From an uncultured Duncaniella sp. (GTDB taxonomy: Bacteria > Bacteroidota > Bacteroidia > Bacteroidales > Muribaculaceae), in assembly GCA_958352885.1 (NCBI GenBank), contig CATWQI010000003.1, positions 1 to 64,000 on the forward strand: a stretch of DNA of 64,000 nt, given 5' to 3'. Below, in pieces: positions 1 through 7,144 of the stretch. The notes beneath the pieces are model-generated. The model was not told where the DNA came from. It searched no databases and saw nothing but the letters and a program-made list of their open reading frames with translations. The stretch's first letter is position 1. The number at the start of each line of letters is the position of its first letter. The position numbers and the translations under genes are program-made.

Positions 1-2
1 AA

Positions 3-3000
3 CGTGACATAAAGTACGGACAGGTGGACGCCCCGTCACAGATACTACGCACCGAAGCTCTCAACCAGTGGCATACGGACAAGGCGCCCCGCTTTGTGGT
101 GACCTACCCCGAAGCGCTTGCCGAGAAGGTAGCCAAACGGGAGGTTATCGACAAACACACTCTGCATCTGAAAAAGGATAAGGCAGCCGACCTCACAGAA
201 ACTGTAGGATGGCTACGTGAAAACGGGTTTGCCGAGGTGGATTATGTGTATGAACCGGGGCAGTTTGCCGCCAGAGGCTCCATACTTGACATATTTGGAT
301 ACAGCAACGAGCTTCCCTTTCGCATAGACTTCTTCGGCGACGACATAGATTCGATACGCACATTCAACATAGAGACACAGCTCTCCGAGAAACAGCTTGA
401 AGAGGTGGCAATAACCTCGGGAGTAGCATCTCAGTCGGCAGGCGAGTCACTGCTTGACTATGTGGATCCCTCCACCCTCTTTGTAGTCCGTGATGCCGCT
501 TATACCGTGGAGCGTATCGCAGCCATATCCAGAGAGACATTCTCGGAAAGCGCCATGATAGCCGGGGAGGGAGACTGCAACGCCATGAGGCAAGTGGTCG
601 ATGCCGAAGAGTTCGGCAGGAAATTCGCCGGATTCAAACAGCTGAGATTCACTTCCGCGTCGCAGCCGGATTCGTCAGCCAAAGCATCCATTGACTTCAA
701 ATGCTCGCCACAGGTAATATACCATAAGAATTTCGAACTGATAAGCGAGTCATTCCACAAGTTCCTTGATGAAGGGTACAAGCTATACATACTCAGCGAC
801 AGCGACAAGCAGATAGAACGATTGAAGGCAATATTCGAGGACCGAAGCGACAACATATCCTTCCTGCCGGTACTGACCACTGTCCATGAGGGATTTATAG
901 ACCACTCGCTGAAGATATGCGTGTTCACTGACCACCAGATATTCGACCGTTTCCATAAATACACCCTGAAAAGCGACAGAGCCCGTTCCGGCAAACTCGC
1001 ACTTTCCTTGAAAGAGCTAAGCGCCATCGAGCCAGGTGACTTCATAGTACATGTCGACCACGGAGTGGGTCGTTTCGCCGGACTGCTCCGCACCAATGTC
1101 AACGGCAAGACACAGGAGATGATAAAGCTCGTCTATGCGAATGACGACATCATCTTTGTGTCAATCCATGCCCTTCACAAGCTCGCCAAGTACCGTGGCA
1201 AAGAGGGTGTGCCCCCGAAAATAAACAAACTCGGTTCGGGCGCATGGAACAAAATGAAGGAGCGCACCAAGTCGAAGCTTAAGGATATAGCCCGTGACCT
1301 CATCAAGCTTTACGCCGCCCGCAAGGAGGAGAAAGGGTATGCTTTCGCTCCTGACAGCTATCTCCAGCAGGAGCTGGAAGCCTCATTCATATATGAGGAT
1401 ACTCCTGACCAACTCACCGCCACAAAAGCCGTGAAGGCCGACATGGAGAGCGAGAAGCCGATGGACAGACTGATATGCGGAGATGTAGGTTTCGGCAAGA
1501 CAGAAATAGCTATACGAGCCGCATTCAAGGCTGCGAACGACGGGAAGCAGACTGCTGTGCTTGTCCCGACAACCGTACTGGCCTACCAGCACTACAACAC
1601 ATTCAAAGAACGACTGAAGGAACTGCCCGTACGCGTGGACTATCTCTCAAGAGCCCGTACGGCAAAACAGACAAAGGATGTGATACGTGATCTTGCCGAC
1701 GGGAAAATAGACATCCTCGTAGGGACGCATAAGCTTATAGGAAAGGAGGTCAAGTTCAAGGATTTGGGACTGCTCATCGTGGACGAAGAGCAGAAATTCG
1801 GTGTTGCCGTCAAAGAGAAGCTGAAACAGATGAAAGTCAATGTCGACACACTGACCATGAGCGCCACACCTATCCCGCGCACGCTCCAGTTCTCGCTTAT
1901 GGGAGCTCGTGACCTTTCATCAATCAATACCCCGCCACCGAACCGCTATCCTATCATCACCTCGGTAAACGCCGGAGGCGACGACATAATAGCCGAAGCC
2001 ATAAACTTTGAACTGTCACGCAACGGACAGGTATTCATGATTAACAACCGGATTGAAGGGCTATATGAGCTTGAGAACCAGGTAAAACGGCTTGTCCCGG
2101 ACGCAAGAGTCATAGTGGGACACGGACAGATGCCGCCGGAGAAACTGGAAAAAGCGATAATCGACTTTGCCAACCATGATTACGATGTGCTGATTGCCAC
2201 CACAATCATAGAAAGCGGCATAGACATGCCAAATGTCAACACCATAATAGTCAACAATGCGCAGAACTTCGGACTGAGCGAACTGCACCAACTCCGCGGA
2301 CGCGTGGGGCGCAGTAACCGCAAGGCATTCTGCTACCTGCTCGTACCGCCGCATATACCACTATCGCCAGTGGCTCGCCGCCGCCTCCAGGCTATCGAAA
2401 GTTTCAGCGAGCTCGGCAGCGGCATACACATAGCCATGCAGGATTTGGACATACGAGGGGCAGGTAACCTGCTTGGCGCCGAGCAGAGCGGATTCATAGC
2501 CGATTTAGGATACGAGACCTACCAGAAGATATTGAAAGAAGCCGTGACGGAGTTGCGCACAGAAGAATTCGCCGACCTCGACAAGGCTGACCGTCTTGAC
2601 GAGGCAGAGACCGAATTTGTTGCCGACTGTGTGATTGAAAGCGATATGGAGCTCCTTCTTCCTGCGGACTATGTGCCTACTGAAAGCGAGCGAATAGCCT
2701 TATATCAGGAACTTGACGGGATAGAGAGGGAGACGGATCTGATGGAATTCAAGAAACGGCTGGAGGACAGATTCGGCACTGTGCCTGATGTAACTCTCGA
2801 ACTTCTGCGCATACCGCGTCTGCGACGGCTCGCACGACGGCTCGGCATAGAAAAGGTGTCGCTGAAGCAAGGAAAAATGTACACATATTTCGTGGACGAG
2901 AGCAACAAGGCTTACTACCAGTCGGACATGTTCGGCAAAATGCTCAATTATCTCACAGCAAATCCTCGGCGCGTACAGATACGTGAGCGCAACGGCAAAC

Positions 3001-3074
3001 GCTCGTTTGCTATCAGCGACATAGGCAACGTAGAGACAGCCGTAGCCATACTCCAGCAGATTATAGACAATTAA
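3..3074 (+). CDS. mfd: Mfd, transcription-repair coupling factor (5' end missing)
   Basis: Superfamily 2 DNA translocase that removes RNA polymerase stalled at lesions and recruits UvrA. The frame is open to the left edge, so the N-terminus lies outside; about 1,020 residues of a roughly 1,100-residue family are present. Numbering from the GTG at 24: UvrB-like region in the first ~300 residues; CarD-like RNA polymerase-interacting domain about 330-393 (GDFIVHVDHGVGRFAGL); RecG-like motor with Walker A GDVGFGKTE near 486, DEEQ box near 587 and SATPIPRTL, followed by the helicase C domain and the Mfd C-terminal (UvrA-masking) domain. The gene is intact to its stop and ends in a strong hairpin shared with the convergent rubrerythrin gene. 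The GTG at 24 is internal and not the true start. Identification is certain from domain order. Confidence 0.97.
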   Translation, partial: RDIKYGQVDAPSQILRTEALNQWHTDKAPRFVVTYPEALAEKVAKREVIDKHTLHLKKDKAADLTETVGWLRENGFAEVDYVYEPGQFAARGSILDIFGYSNELPFRIDFFGDDIDSIRTFNIETQLSEKQLEEVAITSGVASQSAGESLLDYVDPSTLFVVRDAAYTVERIAAISRETFSESAMIAGEGDCNAMRQVVDAEEFGRKFAGFKQLRFTSASQPDSSAKASIDFKCSPQVIYHKNFELISESFHKFLDEGYKLYILSDSDKQIERLKAIFEDRSDNISFLPVLTTVHEGFIDHSLKICVFTDHQIFDRFHKYTLKSDRARSGKLALSLKELSAIEPGDFIVHVDHGVGRFAGLLRTNVNGKTQEMIKLVYANDDIIFVSIHALHKLAKYRGKEGVPPKINKLGSGAWNKMKERTKSKLKDIARDLIKLYAARKEEKGYAFAPDSYLQQELEASFIYEDTPDQLTATKAVKADMESEKPMDRLICGDVGFGKTEIAIRAAFKAANDGKQTAVLVPTTVLAYQHYNTFKERLKELPVRVDYLSRARTAKQTKDVIRDLADGKIDILVGTHKLIGKEVKFKDLGLLIVDEEQKFGVAVKEKLKQMKVNVDTLTMSATPIPRTLQFSLMGARDLSSINTPPPNRYPIITSVNAGGDDIIAEAINFELSRNGQVFMINNRIEGLYELENQVKRLVPDARVIVGHGQMPPEKLEKAIIDFANHDYDVLIATTIIESGIDMPNVNTIIVNNAQNFGLSELHQLRGRVGRSNRKAFCYLLVPPHIPLSPVARRRLQAIESFSELGSGIHIAMQDLDIRGAGNLLGAEQSGFIADLGYETYQKILKEAVTELRTEEFADLDKADRLDEAETEFVADCVIESDMELLLPADYVPTESERIALYQELDGIERETDLMEFKKRLEDRFGTVPDVTLELLRIPRLRRLARRLGIEKVSLKQGKMYTYFVDESNKAYYQSDMFGKMLNYLTANPRRVQIRERNGKRSFAISDIGNVETAVAILQQIIDN

Positions 3075-3111
3075 CGCCGGCTCTGCGTGGTAACAAGATA
3101 CTGTTAAAAGG

Positions 3112-3151
3112 AATCAAGGGTCTGAAGTCAAAAAACTTCAGACCCTTGATT
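3112..3151. terminator. Bidirectional terminator between mfd and rubrerythrin
   Basis: Perfect 17-bp inverted repeat (3112-3128 with 3135-3151) with a 6-base loop, between two convergent genes. AT-rich flanks allow it to act on both strands. Confidence 0.85.
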
Positions 3152-3173
3152 ATTATGAACCGGGGAAACCGGA

Positions 3174-3725
3174 TTACTTCTTGAAGTAACGGTTATAGAG
3201 ACCCTGGAAGCCCTGACCGTGACGAGCTTCATCCTTTGCCATTTCATGAACGGTGTCATGGATAGCGTCAAGATTAAGTTCCTTTGCACGGCGTGCGATA
3301 CGCATCTTGTCAGCGTTGGCGCCTGCTTCGGCTGCCATGCGCTTCTCAAGGTTTTCCTTGGTTGACCATACGCATTCGCCAAGAAGTTCTGCGAACTTTG
3401 ACGCATGCTCAGCCTCCTCGATAGCGTAACGCTTGAAAGCCTCGGCAATTTCAGGGTATCCTTCGCGGTCAGCCTGGCGGGACATGGCGAGGTACATACC
3501 TACCTCAGCGCATTCACCTTCGAAATGAGCACGGAGGTCAGCCTTCATCTCATCGTCGGTGTCCTTAGCTATACCGATAACGTGCTCGGTCACGAATTCG
3601 AGAGCGGCGCTTTCGTCAAGTTCCTTGAACTTGTCGCGGGGAGCCTTGCAGAGAGGGCAGAATTCGGGAGCTTCGTCACCTTCGTGTACATAACCGCATA
3701 CGGTGCAGATAAATTTCTTCTTCAT
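3174..3725 (-). CDS. Rubrerythrin, reverse type (N-terminal rubredoxin)
   Basis: Cytoplasmic non-haem di-iron peroxidase of 183 residues that reduces hydrogen peroxide in anaerobes. The rubredoxin-like Fe(Cys)4 site is at the N-terminus (CTVCG at 8-12, CPLCK at 23-27), followed by the ferritin-like four-helix domain with ExxH-type di-iron motifs (EAEHA and EARHG). Classical rubrerythrin has the opposite order, so this is the reverse form known from clostridia and Bacteroidetes. It lies 62 bases downstream of, and on the same strand as, a Fur/PerR-type regulator, the usual arrangement for peroxide-inducible rubrerythrin. No separate consensus promoter is visible in the 62-base gap, so co-transcription is likely. 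Confidence 0.93.
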   Translation of the reverse strand: MKKKFICTVCGYVHEGDEAPEFCPLCKAPRDKFKELDESAALEFVTEHVIGIAKDTDDEMKADLRAHFEGECAEVGMYLAMSRQADREGYPEIAEAFKRYAIEEAEHASKFAELLGECVWSTKENLEKRMAAEAGANADKMRIARRAKELNLDAIHDTVHEMAKDEARHGQGFQGLYNRYFKK

Positions 3726-3787
3726 AAATTAGGATTGTGATTAGATAGTTATACGAAATTTTTTTATTGTGATATTGTCTGGTTCAT

Positions 3788-4231
3788 TCAGTTTGCTTGC
3801 CTCCGGTGTAGACACTCAGGGCACATGCCTCTTAGATTAACCTCGGTCGCCTGGACTTCGAATCCGCCCGGCGGAAGAGGAAATGAGGGGGTATGATTCT
3901 CAAAATCAATGTCAGTCACACGACCACAGCTCATGCAAAGGAAGTGCGCATGGTCATGGTGGGAAAAATCCCATCGGGCACCGTAGCTTCCTCCAACATC
4001 TATGCACCGGATGATTCCTGCCGCTGTGAGGAGCTTAAGTGTGTTATACACGGTGGTCCTTGACAGTGTGGGATGCTCCGGCAGAAGAGCCTGGTAAATC
4101 TCGTCGACATTGGGATGTACACGGTTCTCCATCAGGAACCGGAGTATCAGCAACCGCTGAGCCGAGGGCTTGACGCCATGGGCGGAGAGCTGCTCCAAAA
4201 GGTCCGATGTGGTGTAACTGTATACTTTCAT
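3788..4231 (-). CDS. Fur-family regulator, PerR-like
   Basis: 147-residue Fur superfamily repressor. The winged helix lies in the N-terminal half (PSAQRLLILRFL, then TLSRTTVYNTLKLL as recognition region), and the dimerisation half carries HDHAHFLC and two CxxC pairs (CMSCG, CPECL) forming the structural zinc site. Position directly upstream of rubrerythrin points to peroxide sensing (PerR) rather than iron homeostasis; this is inference, since the family cannot be split safely by eye. The upstream region has a very good promoter (4280-4311) and an imperfect inverted repeat just downstream of the -7 box, consistent with autoregulation. Confidence 0.85.
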   Translation of the reverse strand: MKVYSYTTSDLLEQLSAHGVKPSAQRLLILRFLMENRVHPNVDEIYQALLPEHPTLSRTTVYNTLKLLTAAGIIRCIDVGGSYGARWDFSHHDHAHFLCMSCGRVTDIDFENHTPSFPLPPGGFEVQATEVNLRGMCPECLHRRQAN

Positions 4232-4259
4232 TTCTGAGATTATTACTACTTTGTACTGA

Positions 4260-4281
4260 TTACAATTTTAATTGCGTTACA
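4260..4281. promoter_or_regulatory. Candidate PerR/Fur operator
   Basis: Imperfect inverted repeat TTACAATTTTAATTGCGTTA immediately downstream of the -7 box of the PerR-like gene. Its half-sites resemble PerR/Fur boxes. Assignment rests only on position and rough symmetry. Confidence 0.4.
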
Positions 4282-4311
4282 AAATTAGAATATTTCCACC
4301 ATACATCCAAA
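4280..4311 (-). promoter_or_regulatory. Promoter of perR-like/rubrerythrin unit
   Basis: On the minus strand TTTG (4308-4311), 20 bases, then TAATTTTG (4280-4287). This matches the Bacteroidetes housekeeping consensus TTTG-N19..21-TAnnTTTG. Confidence 0.75.
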
Positions 4312-4367
4312 CCTATTAATCATATTTAACTAAAATGCGAACCGACAACCGGACCCCTGCACATCCC

Positions 4368-5162
4368 CTACAAGCCCACTGCACTGTCAAACTTAGCGTT
4401 AAGGTCTGTCATCCAGCCCGGAAGCATAGAGAGGGATTTATCTACGAGCTGCTGAGGCATTTCCCGGTAGAAAGCATAAGCCATAGGCGCAGCTATCGCC
4501 GCAAGTGTGTCCGCGTCACCGCCGAGAGCTATGACGAGCCTCAAGCTGTCAGCAAAGTCAGACGATTCAAGAAAACAGATTATGGCAGGGGGCACTGTGC
4601 CAGGACAGGTGGCATCAAAGCCAAAATTATCATGAAAATCCGCATAGTGCCTGTCTGCCCACTCAGGATAATATTTACCCAGTACCTCACGGCGTACAAA
4701 TTCCTTATCCTTCCCTGTTTTCAGATGATAGATGGCAAGCGCAGTAGCCACTGCTCCTTTAATACCCTCAGGATGATTGTGTGTGGGCATAGCCGTATCT
4801 GTGGCAAGCTTTATACACTCCTCCTCGGTTTTGGCAAGCCAACCGGCTGCCGAACAGCGCATGGCGCTACCATTGCCAAAACTCCCGTATGGCTTTGGGT
4901 CGCGCGAACGCAGCCACTGCATGAACTTACTGCCATAGCCTGCAAACAGATGGTCGACGCAACGCCGATAGAGCGTAGCTCCCATATCAATACCACCGAG
5001 CAACGCCTCGGCACAGGCAAAGGTACATACAGTATCATCCGTGAAATGCACGTCAGGGTGGAATAGGCGCACTTCCTCATAACGTTTGGTTGAGTTTTTA
5101 ATGCGTTCATATGCGCTCCCGGCAATATCGCCAATAGCTGCACTAAGCAAGAGATTTTTCAT
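4368..5162 (-). CDS. ADP-ribosylglycohydrolase (DraG/ARH family)
   Basis: 264-residue cytoplasmic hydrolase predicted to cleave ADP-ribose from proteins or small molecules. The dimagnesium ligand motifs are both present: TDDT at 41-44 and GGDADT at 214-219, with the family's HNHPEGIKGA segment in between. It follows the NUDIX-type regulator by 54 bases on the same strand, and no promoter is evident in the gap, so the two probably form one operon devoted to ADP-ribose/NAD-related metabolism. Length and motifs are normal; there is no signal peptide. The physiological substrate cannot be told from sequence. Confidence 0.9.
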   Translation of the reverse strand: MKNLLLSAAIGDIAGSAYERIKNSTKRYEEVRLFHPDVHFTDDTVCTFACAEALLGGIDMGATLYRRCVDHLFAGYGSKFMQWLRSRDPKPYGSFGNGSAMRCSAAGWLAKTEEECIKLATDTAMPTHNHPEGIKGAVATALAIYHLKTGKDKEFVRREVLGKYYPEWADRHYADFHDNFGFDATCPGTVPPAIICFLESSDFADSLRLVIALGGDADTLAAIAAPMAYAFYREMPQQLVDKSLSMLPGWMTDLNAKFDSAVGL

Positions 5163-5216
5163 AATCGGTTGAGAATGATTAACGTGAGTATCCGATTTAT
5201 ATCTATTTGAAAAGGT

Positions 5217-5909
5217 TTAAAATTCAAGGCGGAAGCCCTTATGCTTGAGTTCGGCGTACTTTTCGGCATTAAATTTATAGAGCACGGATTTGCGCTTCGG
5301 AGAACGCCATTCCGCCTCCTCGAGTTGCGTCAGGATGTCAAGATGGAGCATCTTCTTGGAAAAATTTCTGCGGTCGAAATGCACACCAAGTATCGCCTCA
5401 TAGAGATTCTGAAGCTCCCGAAGAGTGAATTTCTCAGGTAGCAACTCAAACCCAACAGGCTGGAAATGTATGCGCTCACGTAACCGTGACAATGCAGTAC
5501 GCAGAATCAAATCATGGTCAAAAGCCAGGTGAGGCACCTCGTCAAGCGCAAACCATTGCGCCTTGGCGGCATCGTCGCCGGCCTTGACTTCGCTGATATT
5601 AACCAGCGCATAGTAAGCTATGGTGATGACACGCTCACGGGGGTCACGTCCGGAGTCACTGAACGTGTGGAACTGCTCTATATAAGCGCCTGTAAGTCCT
5701 GTTTCCTCTCGCAATTCACGCAGAGCTCCTTCCTCAGCCGATTCTTCCATATTCAGAAAGCCTCCGGGAAATGCCCAGCAACCTTTATAGGGTTCTATCC
5801 CACGCTCTATCAGCAAGAGTTTCAGTTTGGTTCCGTCAAATCCGAATATCACACAGTCGGTAGTCACCGCCGGATGGGGATATTTATATGTATAGCCTTT
5901 GCTTTCCAT
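5217..5909 (-). CDS. NUDIX-domain transcriptional regulator (NrtR-like)
   Basis: 230 residues. The N-terminal NUDIX domain has a complete box from G50 to L72, with REL.EET.GL read as R64 E65 L66 R67 E68 E69 T70 G71 L72. The C-terminal winged helix (from about residue 150: FTLRELQNLYEAILG, then DRRNFSKKML) is typical of NrtR-family regulators, in which an ADP-ribose-like or sugar ligand bound by the NUDIX domain releases DNA. An intact NUDIX box leaves room for residual hydrolase activity. It is promoter-proximal to an ADP-ribosylglycohydrolase, which supports an ADP-ribose or NAD-related effector, but Bacteroidetes also use this family for pentose regulators. The promoter is bracketed by a 15-base inverted repeat that is a good operator candidate. 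Confidence 0.88.
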   Translation of the reverse strand: MESKGYTYKYPHPAVTTDCVIFGFDGTKLKLLLIERGIEPYKGCWAFPGGFLNMEESAEEGALRELREETGLTGAYIEQFHTFSDSGRDPRERVITIAYYALVNISEVKAGDDAAKAQWFALDEVPHLAFDHDLILRTALSRLRERIHFQPVGFELLPEKFTLRELQNLYEAILGVHFDRRNFSKKMLHLDILTQLEEAEWRSPKRKSVLYKFNAEKYAELKHKGFRLEF

Positions 5910-5920
5910 AATTTATTCTC

Positions 5921-5990
5921 GTGTAAATTTTACGCCACAAAGTTAATATAGACTTCTTTAATCTCCAAAGATATTGCGTAAAATTCACAC
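5921..5990. promoter_or_regulatory. Inverted 15-mers bracketing the nrtR-like promoter
   Basis: The 15-mer GCGTAAAATTYACAC occurs on the plus strand at 5976-5990 and, inverted, at 5921-5935, with one difference between copies. The -33 and -7 elements lie in the 40 bases between them. This is a plausible pair of operators for the NUDIX regulator. Confidence 0.55.
5938..5969 (-). promoter_or_regulatory. Promoter of nrtR-like/draG-like operon
   Basis: Minus-strand TTTG (5966-5969), 20 bases, TAACTTTG (5938-5945). Transcription would begin about 20-25 bases before the start codon at 5909. Confidence 0.75.
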
Positions 5991-6147
5991 ATGATACAGT
6001 GTTTTATTTCACCGGTATTGCGCATACATTTTCTTAACATTTATCAATCAAACAGTTAAAATATCTCAATCATGGAAACTATTTACTTCACGCAAAAGTT
6101 GTAAGAATGGAAACAAAATCAATAAACTCATTAAATATATAAATCCT

Positions 6148-6438
6148 ATGGACTGTAATTGCAAAAAAGAGAAACATTCCTACCACTTCAACATAACTGA
6201 GGTAGTAGACGGTAAAATACAGGAAGTGATGAACTTCAATTTCGGCGGTCACCATGACCTTGCAGCTTTGGCACAGTACGCCGCCGAGAAGGACAATCTC
6301 AAGGACAAACATGCCAAGGAACTTGTAGTAGGCATGCGTCTGCTCCACCATGTACTTAAGAAATACCCTGACAATGAACTGTTTGCCAACTTCCTCAATT
6401 CACTCAACGACTTCAAGCATGCGCTGAAAGGCAAATAA
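6148..6438 (+). CDS. DUF3861-family small protein
   Basis: 96-residue cytoplasmic protein. The pattern (HSYHFNITEV near the start, FNFGGHHDLAAL in the middle, LVVGMRLLHHVLKKYPDNELF in the C-terminal half) matches my memory of DUF3861, a small family of unknown function. The N-terminus (MDCNCKKEKH) is Cys/Lys rich and could bind metal. It stands alone on the plus strand between minus-strand genes and ends in a strong hairpin. No consensus promoter was found upstream. Function unknown. Confidence 0.75.
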   Translation: MDCNCKKEKHSYHFNITEVVDGKIQEVMNFNFGGHHDLAALAQYAAEKDNLKDKHAKELVVGMRLLHHVLKKYPDNELFANFLNSLNDFKHALKGK

Positions 6439-6453
6439 ATCAGGTAGGATATA

Positions 6454-6511
6454 CCAGATAAAAACCGGTGCAGGAACCCATACGAGATTTCCTGCACCGG
6501 TTTTTATCTGG
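6454..6511. terminator. Bidirectional terminator, DUF3861 gene / pnuT
   Basis: Perfect 23-bp stem (6454-6476 with 6489-6511) and a 12-base loop, with A and T tracts in the arms, placed between convergent genes. Confidence 0.9.
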
Positions 6512-6526
6512 AGGCTTAGAGGGCGG

Positions 6527-7144
6527 TCAATTGTCAAGCATGAGACGGCGCCATTTGCGGTAACCGATTACAGCTATCATAGTGTATATGGCATAAAGCA
6601 CGGCATAGAGATAAATCCCTTTGTAGGCATAAAGCCCTACGCAAACGGCATCCACCGCAATCCAAGCCAGCCATTGCTCAAGATACTTACGCGCAAGCAT
6701 CCACATGGCAACGATGCTAAGAGCCGTTGTAAAAGCATCGGCAACCGGAACCGTACTGTCAGTGAACCAGTGCAGACCGCAGTACAACGCCACCCACAGT
6801 AATGCGAAAACAGATGCACACAGCATCATACTTCGTATCGGGATATGCGCTATAGGGAGCGCAGGCTTCTCAGCTTTGTCCTCATGCCCGGCAGATGCCC
6901 GGCGCATCGATTTGGTCCACACTATGTAGCCGTAGATGGCTATGACAAAATAATAGATATTGATGGCAAAGTCAGCATACAGCCCTTTACCGAAGTAAAT
7001 CCACATGGATATGGTCGGCATTATTATTGATGCGAACCACAATCTCGAATCGGCATGGTACTCCCACCACAGATAAAGAAGCCCGACACTAAACCCGAGC
7101 ACTTCGAGCACCTTGTCCCATGGGATGTCAGATAATCCAATCAT
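6527..7144 (-). CDS. pnuT: PnuT, thiamine transporter of the PnuC family
   Basis: 205-residue inner-membrane protein with several hydrophobic helices and the PnuC-family look (LYLWWEYHADSRLWFA, then YFVIAIYGYIVWT). PnuC proteins carry nicotinamide riboside, but in Bacteroidetes the homologue in TPP-riboswitch operons is PnuT, which moves thiamine. The operon context decides: the start codon overlaps the stop of the TonB receptor by 4 bases and the whole operon lies behind a TPP riboswitch. The thiamine pyrophosphokinase gene that accompanies OMthi-PnuT in Bacteroides thetaiotaomicron is absent here; the operon ends at the hairpin just downstream. Confidence 0.9.
   Translation of the reverse strand: MIGLSDIPWDKVLEVLGFSVGLLYLWWEYHADSRLWFASIIMPTISMWIYFGKGLYADFAINIYYFVIAIYGYIVWTKSMRRASAGHEDKAEKPALPIAHIPIRSMMLCASVFALLWVALYCGLHWFTDSTVPVADAFTTALSIVAMWMLARKYLEQWLAWIAVDAVCVGLYAYKGIYLYAVLYAIYTMIAVIGYRKWRRLMLDN

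Noticed and set aside
500..1108. Minus-strand open frame inside mfd
   Set aside because: It is a low-complexity shadow of a certain gene, without promoter or family resemblance.
4335..5066. Long plus-strand open frame opposite the ADP-ribosylglycohydrolase gene
   Set aside because: The minus strand encodes a protein with complete family motifs; the plus-strand translation has no recognisable domains and an odd Arg/His/Cys-rich composition.
6527..7144. Annotation as a nicotinamide riboside transporter (PnuC) linked to the nearby NUDIX/ADP-ribosylglycohydrolase genes
   Set aside because: The gene overlaps a TonB receptor gene behind a TPP riboswitch and is separated from the NUDIX operon by a gene and a strong terminator; thiamine transport fits better.
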